Below, piece after piece: positions 37,922-46,700 of a stretch of 64,000 bases of DNA; position 1 is the stretch's first letter, and each line of letters starts with the position of its first letter. Position numbers and translations under genes: made by a program. The stretch is taken from NCBI GenBank assembly GCA_016717145.1, contig JADKGD010000008.1, forward strand, positions 186,001 through 250,000, read 5' to 3'. The stretch is from Saprospiraceae bacterium. GTDB lineage: Bacteria; Bacteroidota; Bacteroidia; Chitinophagales; Saprospiraceae. Below the pieces are notes generated by a model. That model worked only from the letters and a program-made list of their open reading frames with translations, did no database searches and was not told the DNA's origin.

Positions 37922-38224
37922 ATGCAAATAACGTTTCAGGCTGTACATTTCACAGCAGATCAAAAGTTGAAGGATTATATTAGTGATAAGCTTCAAAAAC
38001 TTGTAAAATTTTATCCTAAAATAATACAGGCGACAGTTTATTTAAAATTAGAAAACTCCGGACAAGTTAGGGACAAAGTAATAGAAGTCAAAATGAACAT
38101 TCCCGGGCATACCTTAATTTCAACAAATTCAGATAAATCTTTTGAAGCTTCATTTGATGATTCTTTGGAAAATATTAAACGGCAACTTAAAAAAGCGCAC
38201 GATAAGGAAGTTGCTTCAAGGTAG
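37922..38224 (+). CDS. hpf: Ribosome hibernation-promoting factor (HPF/RaiA family, short form)
   Basis: A 100-residue protein (start ATG 37922) with the beta-alpha-beta-beta-beta-alpha fold of HPF/YfiA: MQITFQAVHFTADQKLKDYISDKLQKLVKFYP, then VYLKLENSG..DKVIEVKMNIPG and the basic C-terminal helix ENIKRQLKKAHDKE. It binds the 30S decoding centre and stabilises idle ribosomes in starvation. It lacks the long-form C-terminal dimerisation domain, so by itself it should not form 100S dimers in the long-HPF manner. A strong terminator follows 32 bp after the stop. Confidence 0.93.
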   Translation: MQITFQAVHFTADQKLKDYISDKLQKLVKFYPKIIQATVYLKLENSGQVRDKVIEVKMNIPGHTLISTNSDKSFEASFDDSLENIKRQLKKAHDKEVASR

Positions 38225-38256
38225 CAGATTTTATTAAATATTTATTAAATCAGGAG

Positions 38257-38290
38257 AGAGTGATAAAAATCGATTTATCACTCTTTTTTT
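38257..38290 (+). terminator. Rho-independent terminator after hpf
   Basis: A perfect 11-bp stem (AGAGTGATAAA with TTTATCACTCT), 6-nt loop and T7 tail. This is the cleanest terminator in the window. Confidence 0.9.
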
Positions 38291-38587
38291 ATACTTTTTT
38301 CATTAAATTCGGATAAAAACTCTGGATAATCAAAAATAAATTCCAACACCAGGTTGAAGGGCACATCACAAATTTAATGTATAACTATATTATTGGGATA
38401 ATCATAGTGATTTATATATATAATTTTAAGCAATGTATTATATACCAAATGTAATCAAAATAGCCTTAGTATTATGACTAATATCTGAACACAGTTTGAT
38501 TAAGTATCAATCTTTTGAATGATTACTACATGAAGAAAATAATTTATATTTTTTTTAAATAAAGTTTTTTTATATACTAGAAAAACA
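38291..38587. other. Non-coding gap upstream of the tRNA-tuf operon
   Basis: About 300 bp of AT-rich sequence between the hpf terminator and the tRNA promoter box. No ORF or structure is supported. Confidence 0.35.
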
Positions 38588-38595
38588 TACCTTTG
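38588..38595 (+). promoter_or_regulatory. -7 box TACCTTTG for the tRNA-tuf cluster
   Basis: A perfect TAnnTTTG match 57 bp before the first tRNA. It probably drives the tRNA-Thr/Tyr/Gly/Thr-tuf transcript. Confidence 0.55.
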
Positions 38596-38651
38596 CATCG
38601 CTTTTGGAAAAAGATCCTTTAGTGCATTGAAAATTTGACATAAAAATAATT

Positions 38652-38725
38652 GCCAGTGTAGCTCAGTTGGCCAGAGCAGCTGATTTGTAATCAGCGGGTC
38701 GGGGGTTCGAATCCCTCCACTGGCT
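38652..38725 (+). tRNA. tRNA-Thr (anticodon TGT)
   Basis: Cloverleaf read by eye: acceptor GCCAGTG/CACTGGC, D arm with AGCTCAG, anticodon stem GCTGA/TCAGC with loop TTTGTAA (anticodon TGT), T arm GGTTCGAATCC, discriminator T. No encoded CCA. First of four tRNAs upstream of tuf. Confidence 0.95.
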
Positions 38726-38737
38726 CCCTGTATTTAG

Positions 38738-38819
38738 GGGGACGCGCCGAAGTGGGAGAGTCGGGGCAGACTGTAAATCTGTTGTTTAGGCTGAATAGGT
38801 TCGAATCCTATCGTCCCCA
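38738..38819 (+). tRNA. tRNA-Tyr (anticodon GTA)
   Basis: Acceptor GGGGACG/CGTCCCC, anticodon stem GCAGA/TCTGT with loop CTGTAAA (anticodon GTA), the long variable arm of class II bacterial tRNA-Tyr, T arm AGGTTCGAATCCT, discriminator A. No encoded CCA. Confidence 0.95.
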
Positions 38820-38845
38820 CTCTTTATAGTTGTTTTTGTGAATTT

Positions 38846-38918
38846 GCGGAAGTAGCTCAGTTGGTAGAGCATCAGCCTTCCAAGCTGAGGGTCGCGAGTT
38901 CGAGTCTCGTCTTCCGCT
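38846..38918 (+). tRNA. tRNA-Gly (anticodon TCC)
   Basis: Acceptor GCGGAAG/CTTCCGC, D arm AGCTCAGTTGGTAGAGC, anticodon stem CAGCC/GGCTG-type with loop TTCCAAG containing TCC, T arm GAGTTCGAGTCTC, discriminator T. No encoded CCA. Confidence 0.94.
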
Positions 38919-38959
38919 CCAAGTTTTTAATACCCGGAGCTCAGATGGATGAGATATTG

Positions 38960-39031
<72 letters not shown>

Positions 39032-39089
39032 CAGTTTTATTGTATATCATTTATTAATCAATATTTAAAGTCCAGAAAAATTTTAACTG

Positions 39090-40286
39090 ATGGCTAAATC
39101 AACATTTGTAAGAACCAAACCACACGTAAACATCGGAACGATTGGTCACGTTGACCATGGTAAGACAACGCTTACTGCAGCAATTACTTACGTGCTTTCA
39201 GAAAAAGGCTTCGCAGAAAAGAAGTCTTATGACTCTATCGATGCCGCTCCTGAAGAAAAGGAAAGAGGTATCACTATCAACACTGCACACGTAGAGTATG
39301 AAACCGAGAAAAGGCACTACGCTCACGTAGATTGTCCAGGTCACGCCGATTATGTTAAAAACATGGTAACAGGTGCTGCCCAAATGGATGGAGCTATTTT
39401 AGTTTGTGCTGCTACTGACGGCCCAATGCCACAAACCAGAGAACATATCCTTCTTGCTAAGCAGGTTGGTGTTCCTAAGGTTGTAGTTTTCATGAATAAA
39501 GTGGATCTTGTTGACGATCCTGAGATGTTAGAACTTGTCGAAATGGAATTAAGAGAACTTCTTGATGCCTATGAATTTGACGGTGATAATGCAGCGATTG
39601 TACAAGGATCAGCACTAAAGGCTCTTGAAGGAGATCCTGCAGCTAAACAAAAGATTCTTGATCTTATGCAAGCTGTGGATGATAATATTCCAGAGCCTGT
39701 AAGAGAGGTTGACAAACCATTCCTTATGCCTATAGAAGATGTATTTTCTATTACAGGTAGAGGTACAGTTGCAACCGGTAGAATTGAAAGAGGTGTAATC
39801 AATACAGGAGAATCTGTAGAAATCATTGGTATGCAGAAACTTGGTGATAAGCCATTAACTTCAACTGTAACCGGTGTAGAAATGTTCAGAAAGATTCTTG
39901 AAAGAGGAGAGGCAGGTGATAATGCAGGCATTCTTCTTAGAGGTATTGATAAGGAAGCGATTAGAAGAGGAATGGTTATCGTTAAGCCTGGATCGGTGAA
40001 ACCGCATGCACACTTTAAGTGTGAAATTTACGTACTTGGTAAAGATGAAGGTGGAAGACATACACCATTCTTTAATGGTTACAGACCTCAGTTTTATTTC
40101 AGAACAACTGATGTAACGGGCGATGTTAAATTACCGGATGGAGTTGAGATGGTTATGCCAGGAGATAACGTTTCACTTGAAGTGAAATTATTGAGTCCGA
40201 TTGCAATGGAGAAAGGTCTTCGTTTTGCGATCAGAGAAGGTGGTAGAACAGTTGGAGCTGGTCAGGTAACTGAAATTATCTCTTAG
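39090..40286 (+). CDS. tuf: Elongation factor Tu
   Basis: A GTPase of 398 residues that delivers aminoacyl-tRNA to the ribosome. All G motifs are intact: GHVDHGKTTLT (P loop), EKERGITINTAHVEYE (switch I), DCPGHADY (switch II), NKVDLVDD (NKxD) and SALKAL. Domain II and III sequences are typical (FSITGRGTVATGRIERG; HAHFKCEIYVLGKDEGGRHTPF). It lies in the classical Bacteroidota order tRNA-tuf-tRNA-Trp-secE-nusG-rplKAJL-rpoBC. A long hairpin follows the stop. Codon use is biased, as in a highly expressed gene. Confidence 0.99.
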   Translation: MAKSTFVRTKPHVNIGTIGHVDHGKTTLTAAITYVLSEKGFAEKKSYDSIDAAPEEKERGITINTAHVEYETEKRHYAHVDCPGHADYVKNMVTGAAQMDGAILVCAATDGPMPQTREHILLAKQVGVPKVVVFMNKVDLVDDPEMLELVEMELRELLDAYEFDGDNAAIVQGSALKALEGDPAAKQKILDLMQAVDDNIPEPVREVDKPFLMPIEDVFSITGRGTVATGRIERGVINTGESVEIIGMQKLGDKPLTSTVTGVEMFRKILERGEAGDNAGILLRGIDKEAIRRGMVIVKPGSVKPHAHFKCEIYVLGKDEGGRHTPFFNGYRPQFYFRTTDVTGDVKLPDGVEMVMPGDNVSLEVKLLSPIAMEKGLRFAIREGGRTVGAGQVTEIIS

Positions 40287-40314
40287 ATTTAGAAGTTAAG
40301 TTTTGTAATATATT

Positions 40315-40356
40315 GAAAAATTAAGTACTTTAATAAGTGCTTAATTTTTCATTTTT
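40315..40356 (+). terminator. Hairpin terminator (or processing site) after tuf
   Basis: A 16-bp stem with one G-U pair (40315-40330 with 40335-40350), 4-nt loop, followed by ATTTTT. It could end the tuf transcript or let part of it run on into tRNA-Trp and secE. Confidence 0.7.
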
Positions 40357-40392
40357 AACAAATTTTTACTTTGTTTATAATTTTAAGTGAAT

Positions 40393-40465
40393 AGGGGAGT
40401 AGCTCAATTGGTAGAGTGGCGGTCTCCAAAACCGTAGGTTGCAGGTTCGAGACCTGTCTCCCCTG
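40393..40465 (+). tRNA. tRNA-Trp (anticodon CCA)
   Basis: Acceptor AGGGGAG/CTCCCCT, D arm AGCTCAATTGGTAGAGT, anticodon stem CGGT/ACCG with loop CTCCAAA (anticodon CCA), T arm CAGGTTCGAGACCTG, discriminator G. It sits between tuf and secE, as in many bacteria. Confidence 0.96.
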
Positions 40466-40517
40466 CAAATATTAATTAATGTTTTCTGAGTATTTCAGAA
40501 ATTAAATTTTTTTAGTA

Positions 40518-40706
40518 ATGGAGAATATCAGACTATACCTTAGAGAGAGTTATGATGAACTTATCAACCATGTTACATGGCCAACTTGGGATGAGCTTCT
40601 GAGCAGTGGGAAATTAGTAGTGGTAGGCACGATTATTTTGTCACTTTTAATTTTTGCTTTTGATTTTATTTCCAATAATGCTTTGAAAGCATTGTATAAT
40701 TTATAA
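40518..40706 (+). CDS. secE: Preprotein translocase subunit SecE
   Basis: A 62-residue single-span form of SecE. It has an amphipathic N-terminal helix (YLRESYDELINHVTWPTWDEL, with the conserved VTWPTWDE) followed by one transmembrane helix (LVVVGTIILSLLIFAFDFI). It stabilises SecY in the inner-membrane translocon. Size and position directly before nusG are typical. secY is not in the window, as expected, because it lies in the ribosomal protein operon. Confidence 0.96.
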   Translation: MENIRLYLRESYDELINHVTWPTWDELLSSGKLVVVGTIILSLLIFAFDFISNNALKALYNL

Positions 40707-40727
40707 GTAAATTTTAAATTAAGCAAA

Positions 40728-41276
40728 ATGTCTGAAGATAAAAAGTGGTACTCGTTGAGAGTGGTAAGTGGTAAAGAAAAGAGTATTAAAGAAAGAATTG
40801 AGCTTGAAATTCAACGTAACAAATGGGAAGACATAGTTACGCAGGTTCTGGTACCTTCAGAGAAAGTGTATAAAATAAGAAATGGTAAAAAGGTAATACT
40901 TGAGCGTAATATCTTACCAGGTTATATTCTTGTAGAAGCTTTGCATTCCAAATTTTCGGGAGAAATAGTCCAGACAATTTCAAATGTTGCAAATGTGATT
41001 CATTTTTTAGGCAAAACACACCCGATTCCTATGTCCCAAACTGAGGCCAACAGAATGCTGGGTAAGGTCGATGATTCACAGGAAGTTTCTGCAGCAATGA
41101 TTGAACCATTTCTTATTGGGGAAACCATAAAAATTATTGATGGGCCTTTCAATGACTTTATCGGTGATGTCAAAGAAGTGAATGAGGACAAAAAGAAATT
41201 AAAGGTAATTGTTAAAATATTTGGTCGTGGTACTGAAGTGGAATTGAACTACATGCAGGTAGAAAAACAATCATAA
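40728..41276 (+). CDS. nusG: Transcription termination/antitermination factor NusG
   Basis: A 182-residue protein with the NGN domain (KWYSLRVVSGKEKSIKERIE, RNILPGYILVEA) and C-terminal KOW domain (GETIKIIDGPFNDFIGDVKEVNEDKKKLKV). It binds RNA polymerase, aids Rho and couples transcription to translation. It lies 21 bp after secE, an operon. Length and both domains are complete. The KOW turn FNDF..DVKEV is close to the usual form. Confidence 0.97.
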   Translation: MSEDKKWYSLRVVSGKEKSIKERIELEIQRNKWEDIVTQVLVPSEKVYKIRNGKKVILERNILPGYILVEALHSKFSGEIVQTISNVANVIHFLGKTHPIPMSQTEANRMLGKVDDSQEVSAAMIEPFLIGETIKIIDGPFNDFIGDVKEVNEDKKKLKVIVKIFGRGTEVELNYMQVEKQS

Positions 41277-41353
41277 AATAGAAATTGACTTTAGATCAAA
41301 TTTGATGCTTCCCTAAAGTCTTAGTATTAATATTTAATAAAGCAGAAAATAAA

Positions 41354-41821
41354 ATGGCAAAAGAAATTCAAACATATGTAAAGCTTCAGGTCAAAGGTGG
41401 TCAGGCAAACCCTGCGCCACCCGTAGGTCCAACATTGGGCTCTAAAGGCTTGAATATCATGGAATTCTGTAAAAGATTTAATGCAGAGACTCAAGATTCT
41501 ATAGGTAAGATTTTACCTGTATTGATAACTGTTTATAAAGATAAATCTTTTGACTTCCTGATTAAAACGCCTCCTGCTGCTATACAGCTAATGGAGATAA
41601 CAAAGTTAAAAAGTGGATCTGCTCAGCCAAATCGTAATAAAGTTGGTTCGGTAACTTGGGATCAGGTAAGAGGAATAGCTGAAAATAAAATGAAAGATCT
41701 TAATGCATTTACAGTTGAATCAGCTATGAAAATGATAGCTGGAACGGCAAGAAGTATGGGCATTACTATTTCAGGCGAAGCGCCATGGGGAAACCCGGTA
41801 GCTGTAGCCGAAGATAATTAA
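41354..41821 (+). CDS. rplK: 50S ribosomal protein L11
   Basis: A 155-residue stalk-base protein. The N-terminal domain has VKLQVKGGQANPAPPVGPTLGSKGLNIMEFCKRFN with the two proline-rich turns that contact EF-G and thiopeptides. The C-terminal rRNA-binding domain ends DLNAFTVESAMKMIAGTARSMGI. It is slightly longer than the usual 141-147 because of a short C-terminal tail. Second module of the nusG-rplKAJL-rpoBC operon. Confidence 0.98.
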   Translation: MAKEIQTYVKLQVKGGQANPAPPVGPTLGSKGLNIMEFCKRFNAETQDSIGKILPVLITVYKDKSFDFLIKTPPAAIQLMEITKLKSGSAQPNRNKVGSVTWDQVRGIAENKMKDLNAFTVESAMKMIAGTARSMGITISGEAPWGNPVAVAEDN

Positions 41822-41887
41822 ATTATTTTTTAATCTGGTAAGGGAGTTATTACTTGATAATAACGCTAGTACCTTAAATTTTTTAAC

Positions 41888-42580
41888 ATGGCAAAAGTAA
41901 GTAAAAAGAGGCAAGCAGTCAATGCCAAAGTTGACTCTACCAAATTTTATGCTTTAAGAGAAGCATTATCTTTGGTTAAGGAAATTAATACTACAAAATT
42001 TGATGCATCTGTAGATTTACATGTAAGATTGGGTGTCGATCCAAGAAAGGCAGATCAGGCAATCAGAGGTACTGTTACTTTACCTCATGGTACCGGTAAA
42101 GTTAAAAGAGTGCTCGTATTGTGTACTCCGGATAAAGAAAGTGAAGCTAAAGATGCAGGTGCGGATTATGTTGGTCTGGATGAATATATCACAAAGATTG
42201 GACAAGGCTGGACTGATGTTGACGTTATTATCGCTATGCCTAGTGTCATGGCCAAAGTAGGTCAGGTAGGTAGGATATTAGGACCTCGAGGTTTAATGCC
42301 AAATCCCAAGACAGGAACTGTTACATTAAATGTTGGCGCTGCTGTCGAAGATATTAAAAAGGGTAAAATTTCATTCAGAGTCGATAAGTACGGTATCATA
42401 CATTCACCAATAGGCAGGGTTTCATTTACACCTGAAAAGTTGACTGAAAATGCTATTGAATTAATAAGTACATTAGAAAAGATGAAACCATCAACAGCTA
42501 AAGGTATTTATATGAAATCAATTAGTGTAGCCAGTACAATGAGTCCAGGTCTTGCTATTGACACCAAAACCATTAAATAA
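41888..42580 (+). CDS. rplA: 50S ribosomal protein L1
   Basis: A 230-residue L1-stalk protein with the signature MPNPKTGTVTLNVGAAVEDIKKGKISFRVDK and the usual start KVSKKRQAVNAKVDSTKFY. L1 is a known translational repressor of rplKA in other bacteria; no obvious mimic of its rRNA site was identified here by eye. It lies 66 bp after rplK. Confidence 0.98.
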   Translation: MAKVSKKRQAVNAKVDSTKFYALREALSLVKEINTTKFDASVDLHVRLGVDPRKADQAIRGTVTLPHGTGKVKRVLVLCTPDKESEAKDAGADYVGLDEYITKIGQGWTDVDVIIAMPSVMAKVGQVGRILGPRGLMPNPKTGTVTLNVGAAVEDIKKGKISFRVDKYGIIHSPIGRVSFTPEKLTENAIELISTLEKMKPSTAKGIYMKSISVASTMSPGLAIDTKTIK

Positions 42581-42598
42581 ACCCATAAATAAAAAGAA

Positions 42599-43120
42599 AT
42601 GACACGTACAGATAAAGGTTTATTACTTGAAGAATTAAAAGGAAAGTTTGAAAATGCATCATACTTTTATGTGACAGATGCCTCTTCTCTAACTGTAGCT
42701 AAAATCAATCAGCTAAGAAGAACTTGTTTTTCAAAAGGCGTTGAAGTAAGAACAGTTAAAAATGCTTTAGCCATTAAAGCGATGGATCAACTTCCCGAAG
42801 CAAAAAATTTCAAAGGTATTTTTGACGCATTCAAAGGACAAAGTACCATTTTGTTTTCTGCAGATGGCAAACTTCCAGCTTCCATTATAAAAGAATTTAG
42901 AGGGAAAGATTCTAAGCCAGTGCTTAAAGCAGCTTATATTGATTCTGATATATTTTTTGGTGACGATCAACTGGATACGCTGATTAAATTGAAAACTAAA
43001 AATGAATTGATTGGTGATGTAATATTTATGTTACAATCTCCAGCTCAAAATGTTATTAGTGCGCTTAAATCAGGGGGATCAACAATCGCAGGTTTATTAA
43101 AGACATTAGAAGAAAGATAA
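42599..43120 (+). CDS. rplJ: 50S ribosomal protein L10
   Basis: A 173-residue protein anchoring the L7/L12 dimers. The N-terminal rRNA-binding domain (LLLEELKGKFENASYFYVTDASSLTVAKINQLRR, VRTVKNALAIKA) is followed by a C-terminal helix for L12 binding. It starts only 18 bp after rplA, so the long L10 leader found in Gammaproteobacteria is absent at this position. Confidence 0.97.
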   Translation: MTRTDKGLLLEELKGKFENASYFYVTDASSLTVAKINQLRRTCFSKGVEVRTVKNALAIKAMDQLPEAKNFKGIFDAFKGQSTILFSADGKLPASIIKEFRGKDSKPVLKAAYIDSDIFFGDDQLDTLIKLKTKNELIGDVIFMLQSPAQNVISALKSGGSTIAGLLKTLEER

Positions 43121-43219
43121 TCTATTATATTAATCCCTAAAGAGGGCATCTAAATGTTACGTTATAGCTTCCAACATTAACGCAATTATTTTTTAAATTT
43201 TTTTTAAAACCATTATATC

Positions 43220-43597
43220 ATGGCAGATTTAAAAGCATTCGCAGAGAAACTAGTTAATCTAACTGTAAAAGAAGTAAGTGAACTAGCACAAATTTTGAAA
43301 GATGAGTATGGCATCGAACCAGCAGCAGCAGCAGTAGCAGTAGCAGCTGGGCCAGCAGCAGCAGTAGCAGATGCTCCGGCTGAAAAAACTGAATTTGATG
43401 TACATTTAACTTCAGCAGGTGCCAACAAACTAGCTATCGTAAAAGAAGTTAAGACGCTTCTGAACCTTGGCTTAAAAGAAGCTAAAGACCTTGTAGATGC
43501 GGCACCATCGCTACTTAAAGCAGGTGCAACAAAAGCAGAAGCAGAAGCAATTAAAGCGACATTGGACGGAGCAGGTGCAACTGTTGAATTGAAGTAA
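43220..43597 (+). CDS. rplL: 50S ribosomal protein L7/L12
   Basis: A 125-residue stalk protein. It has an N-terminal dimerisation helix, an Ala/Val-rich hinge (PAAAAVAVAAGPAAAVADAP, encoded by a GCA-rich repeat), and the C-terminal factor-binding domain EKTEFDVHLTSAGANKLAIVKEVKTLLNLGLKEAKDLV. It is followed by two hairpins before rpoB. Confidence 0.98.
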   Translation: MADLKAFAEKLVNLTVKEVSELAQILKDEYGIEPAAAAVAVAAGPAAAVADAPAEKTEFDVHLTSAGANKLAIVKEVKTLLNLGLKEAKDLVDAAPSLLKAGATKAEAEAIKATLDGAGATVELK

Positions 43598-43615
43598 TTT
43601 GACAATATTTTGAAG

Positions 43616-43710
43616 GACTTAATTTCAGAAGTTAAGTCTGAAAAAAAATGATATCTGGCTTAACTGACCTTTTGGTTGGTTAAGCCTGTTGTCATTAATC
43701 TTTTTTTTTT
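43616..43710 (+). promoter_or_regulatory. Tandem hairpins in the rplL-rpoB gap (attenuator or processing site)
   Basis: Hairpin 1 pairs GACTTAA (43616-43622) with TTAAGTC (43632-43638). Hairpin 2 is a 13-bp stem with two wobbles, GGCTTAACTGACC (43657-43669) with 43674-43686 and a TTTT loop. A T10 run follows at 43701-43710, 14 bases after the stem, which is too far for a standard terminator. In E. coli the same gap holds an attenuator and an RNase III site, so a similar role is inferred. Confidence 0.6.
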
Positions 43711-43770
43711 GAACAATTCTATGAGTTTTGTTCTTTATTTATCGAATTACGCTAAAAAAATATCAAAAGT

Positions 43771-46700
43771 ATGACATCAAACGGAGTAGCAACCGCAGCC
43801 GGAAATAGTAGAGTCAACTTCGGCAAAATTAAATTAGCAAATCAATACCCTGACTTACTGGAAATTCAGATTAAATCTTTCCAAGAATTTTTTCAATTAG
43901 AAACTACTCCTGAAAATAGAGGTAATGAAGGTTTATACCGGGTTTTTCAGGAAAATTTCCCTATTTCAGACGCCAGGAGCATATTTGTTTTAGAATTCTT
44001 AGATTATTTTATTGATCCTCCAAGATATACTATTGAAGAATGTATGCAAAGGGGATTGACTTACAGCGTACCACTCAAAGCTAAGCTAAGACTTTCTTGT
44101 AATGATGAGGAGCACGTTGATTTCCAAACTATTGTTCAGGATGTATTCCTGGGAAATATTCCTTATATGACAAATAAGGGTACATTTATGATAAATGGAG
44201 CCCAAAGAGTAGTAGTTTCTCAATTACACAGATCACCGGGCGTATTTTTTAGCCAGACTTTTCACCCTAATGGTACTAAAATATTTTCAGCTAGAGTAAT
44301 TCCTTTTAAAGGCGCCTGGATGGAATTTGCAACCGATATCAACTCTGTAATGTATGCTTACATTGACAGAAAAAAGAAATTTCCTGTTACCACATTGCTT
44401 AGGGCAATTGGTTTTGATTCAGATAGAGATATTTTGAATCTTTTTGATCTTGCTGAAGAAATAACAACAGACAAACAATCTTTAAAAGGTGCTATAGGTA
44501 GGAAACTTGCTGCAAGGGTTCTTCGCAAATGGACAGAAGATTTTGTAGATGAAGATACAGGAGAAGTTGTTACCATTGAAAGAAATGAAATTATTCTTGA
44601 GAGAGATGTAGTTTTGGACGAAGACAACATCGATCTGATAGCTGATGTCGACACCGATACAATAATTCTTCAAAAGGAAAATTTAGATGAGGATTATTCA
44701 ATCATTTACAATACTTTACAAAAGGATCCTTCTTCATCAGAAGTAGAGGCGGTGACTCAGATTTATCGTCAATTAAGAGGTACTGATCCACCAGATGAGG
44801 AAACGGCAAGAGGCATTATTGATAAATTGTTTTTTTCTGATAAGAGATATAATCTTGGCGAGGTAGGAAGATATAAAATTAACCGTAAGCTTAAACTTGA
44901 GATAAGTAGAGAAACGCTTGTATTAACTAAAGAGGATATCATTTCTATAGTTAAATATTTGGTAAGCCTAGTAAATCAAAAAGCTGAATTGGATGATATT
45001 GATCATCTTGCAAATAGAAGAGTAAGAACCGTAGGCGAGCAGCTTTATGCACAGTTTGGTGTAGGTCTTGCGAGGATGACAAGGACAATAAGGGAACGAA
45101 TGAATGTCAGGGACAATGAGGTATTTACGCCAATTGACTTGATAAATGCCCGAACACTTTCTTCAGTTATTAATTCTTTTTTTGGTACTAGCCAATTGTC
45201 CCAGTTTTTGGATCAGACAAATCCATTATCAGAAATTACCCATAAGAGAAGGATTTCTGCATTGGGACCAGGTGGACTTTCCAGAGAAAGAGCTGGTTTT
45301 GAAGTAAGAGATGTTCATTATTCTCACTACGGTCGTCTTTGTACGATTGAAACGCCAGAAGGACCAAATATTGGACTTATTTCTACTTTGTGTGTACATG
45401 CCAAAGTAAATAAAATGGGATTTTTGGAGACGCCATACAGAAAGGTAACCGACGGCATAGTTGATATGAGTGGCGATATTCTTTATCTTTCTGCAGAGGC
45501 TGAAGATTACAGAAGAATTGCCCAAGCCAATGCTCAAATAAGCGAGACAGGTGCTTTTACAACTGATAGAATTAAATCCAGGGAACACGGAGAATTTCCG
45601 GTTTTGGCTCCAAATGAATTGGAGTATATGGATATTGCACCTAACCAAATCGTGGGAGTTTCTGCTTCCTTGATTCCTTTCCTTGAAAATGATGATGCAA
45701 ACAGAGCCTTGATGGGATCGAATATGCAACGTCAGGCGCTTCCGCTTGTAAGGCCTAAATCACCTATTGTTGGAACAGGTCTTGAAGCAAAGGTAGCTGA
45801 AGATTCCAATATGTTGATCAATGCAGAAGGTGAAGGTACTGTAGATTATGTTGATGCCAATGAAATCGTAATTAGATATGACAGATCTGATGAAGAAATG
45901 CTTGTTTCTTTTGATGACAATATAAAAAAATACAACCTTACGAAATTTATCAGAACAAATCAAGGGTCTTGTATTAACCTGAAGCCTATTGTAAAAAAGG
46001 GCCAACGTGTTAAAAAAGGGAGTTTACTTTGTGAAGGTTATGCAACTGAAAATGGTGAACTGGCGCTTGGTCAGAATCTGATGGTAGCTTTCATGCCTTG
46101 GAAAGGATATAATTTTGAAGATGCTATTGTTCTTTCTGAAAGAGTAGTCAAAGAAGACATTTTTACATCATTACATATTGAAAGTTATGAAATTGATGTC
46201 AGAGATACTAAGTTAGGTGAAGAAGAACTTACTAATGATATTCCAAATGTAAGTGAAGAAGCAACAAAGGATTTGGATGAAAATGGTATCATTAGAATTG
46301 GAGCATGGGTGAAAGAAGGTGATATCCTTATAGGTAAAATTACTCCAAAAGGGGAATCAGATCCGACACCGGAAGAAAAACTTCTTAGAGCTATTTTTGG
46401 GGATAAAGCCGGAGACGTTAAAGACGCTTCATTAAAAGCATCTCCATCCACCCAGGGTGTAATTATTGATAAGCAGCTTTTTGCCAGAGCAAAAAAGGAT
46501 AAATTCCAGAAAGTTCAGGAAAAAGAATTGCTTTCAAAGCTTGAGGATACACATGCTATAAATATGAATGAGTTGAAGACCATCTTGGTTGATAAACTGA
46601 TGACACTATTGGAGGGTAAAATTTCTGAAGGTGTTAGGAGTATTTATAACGAAGAATTAATCCCCAAAGGAGCAAAATTCACACCTAAGTCATTTAAAGA

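Noticed and set aside
43213..43605. 130-codon minus-strand ORF opposite rplL
   Set aside because: It mirrors the GCA-rich hinge repeat of rplL on the other strand; rplL is certain.
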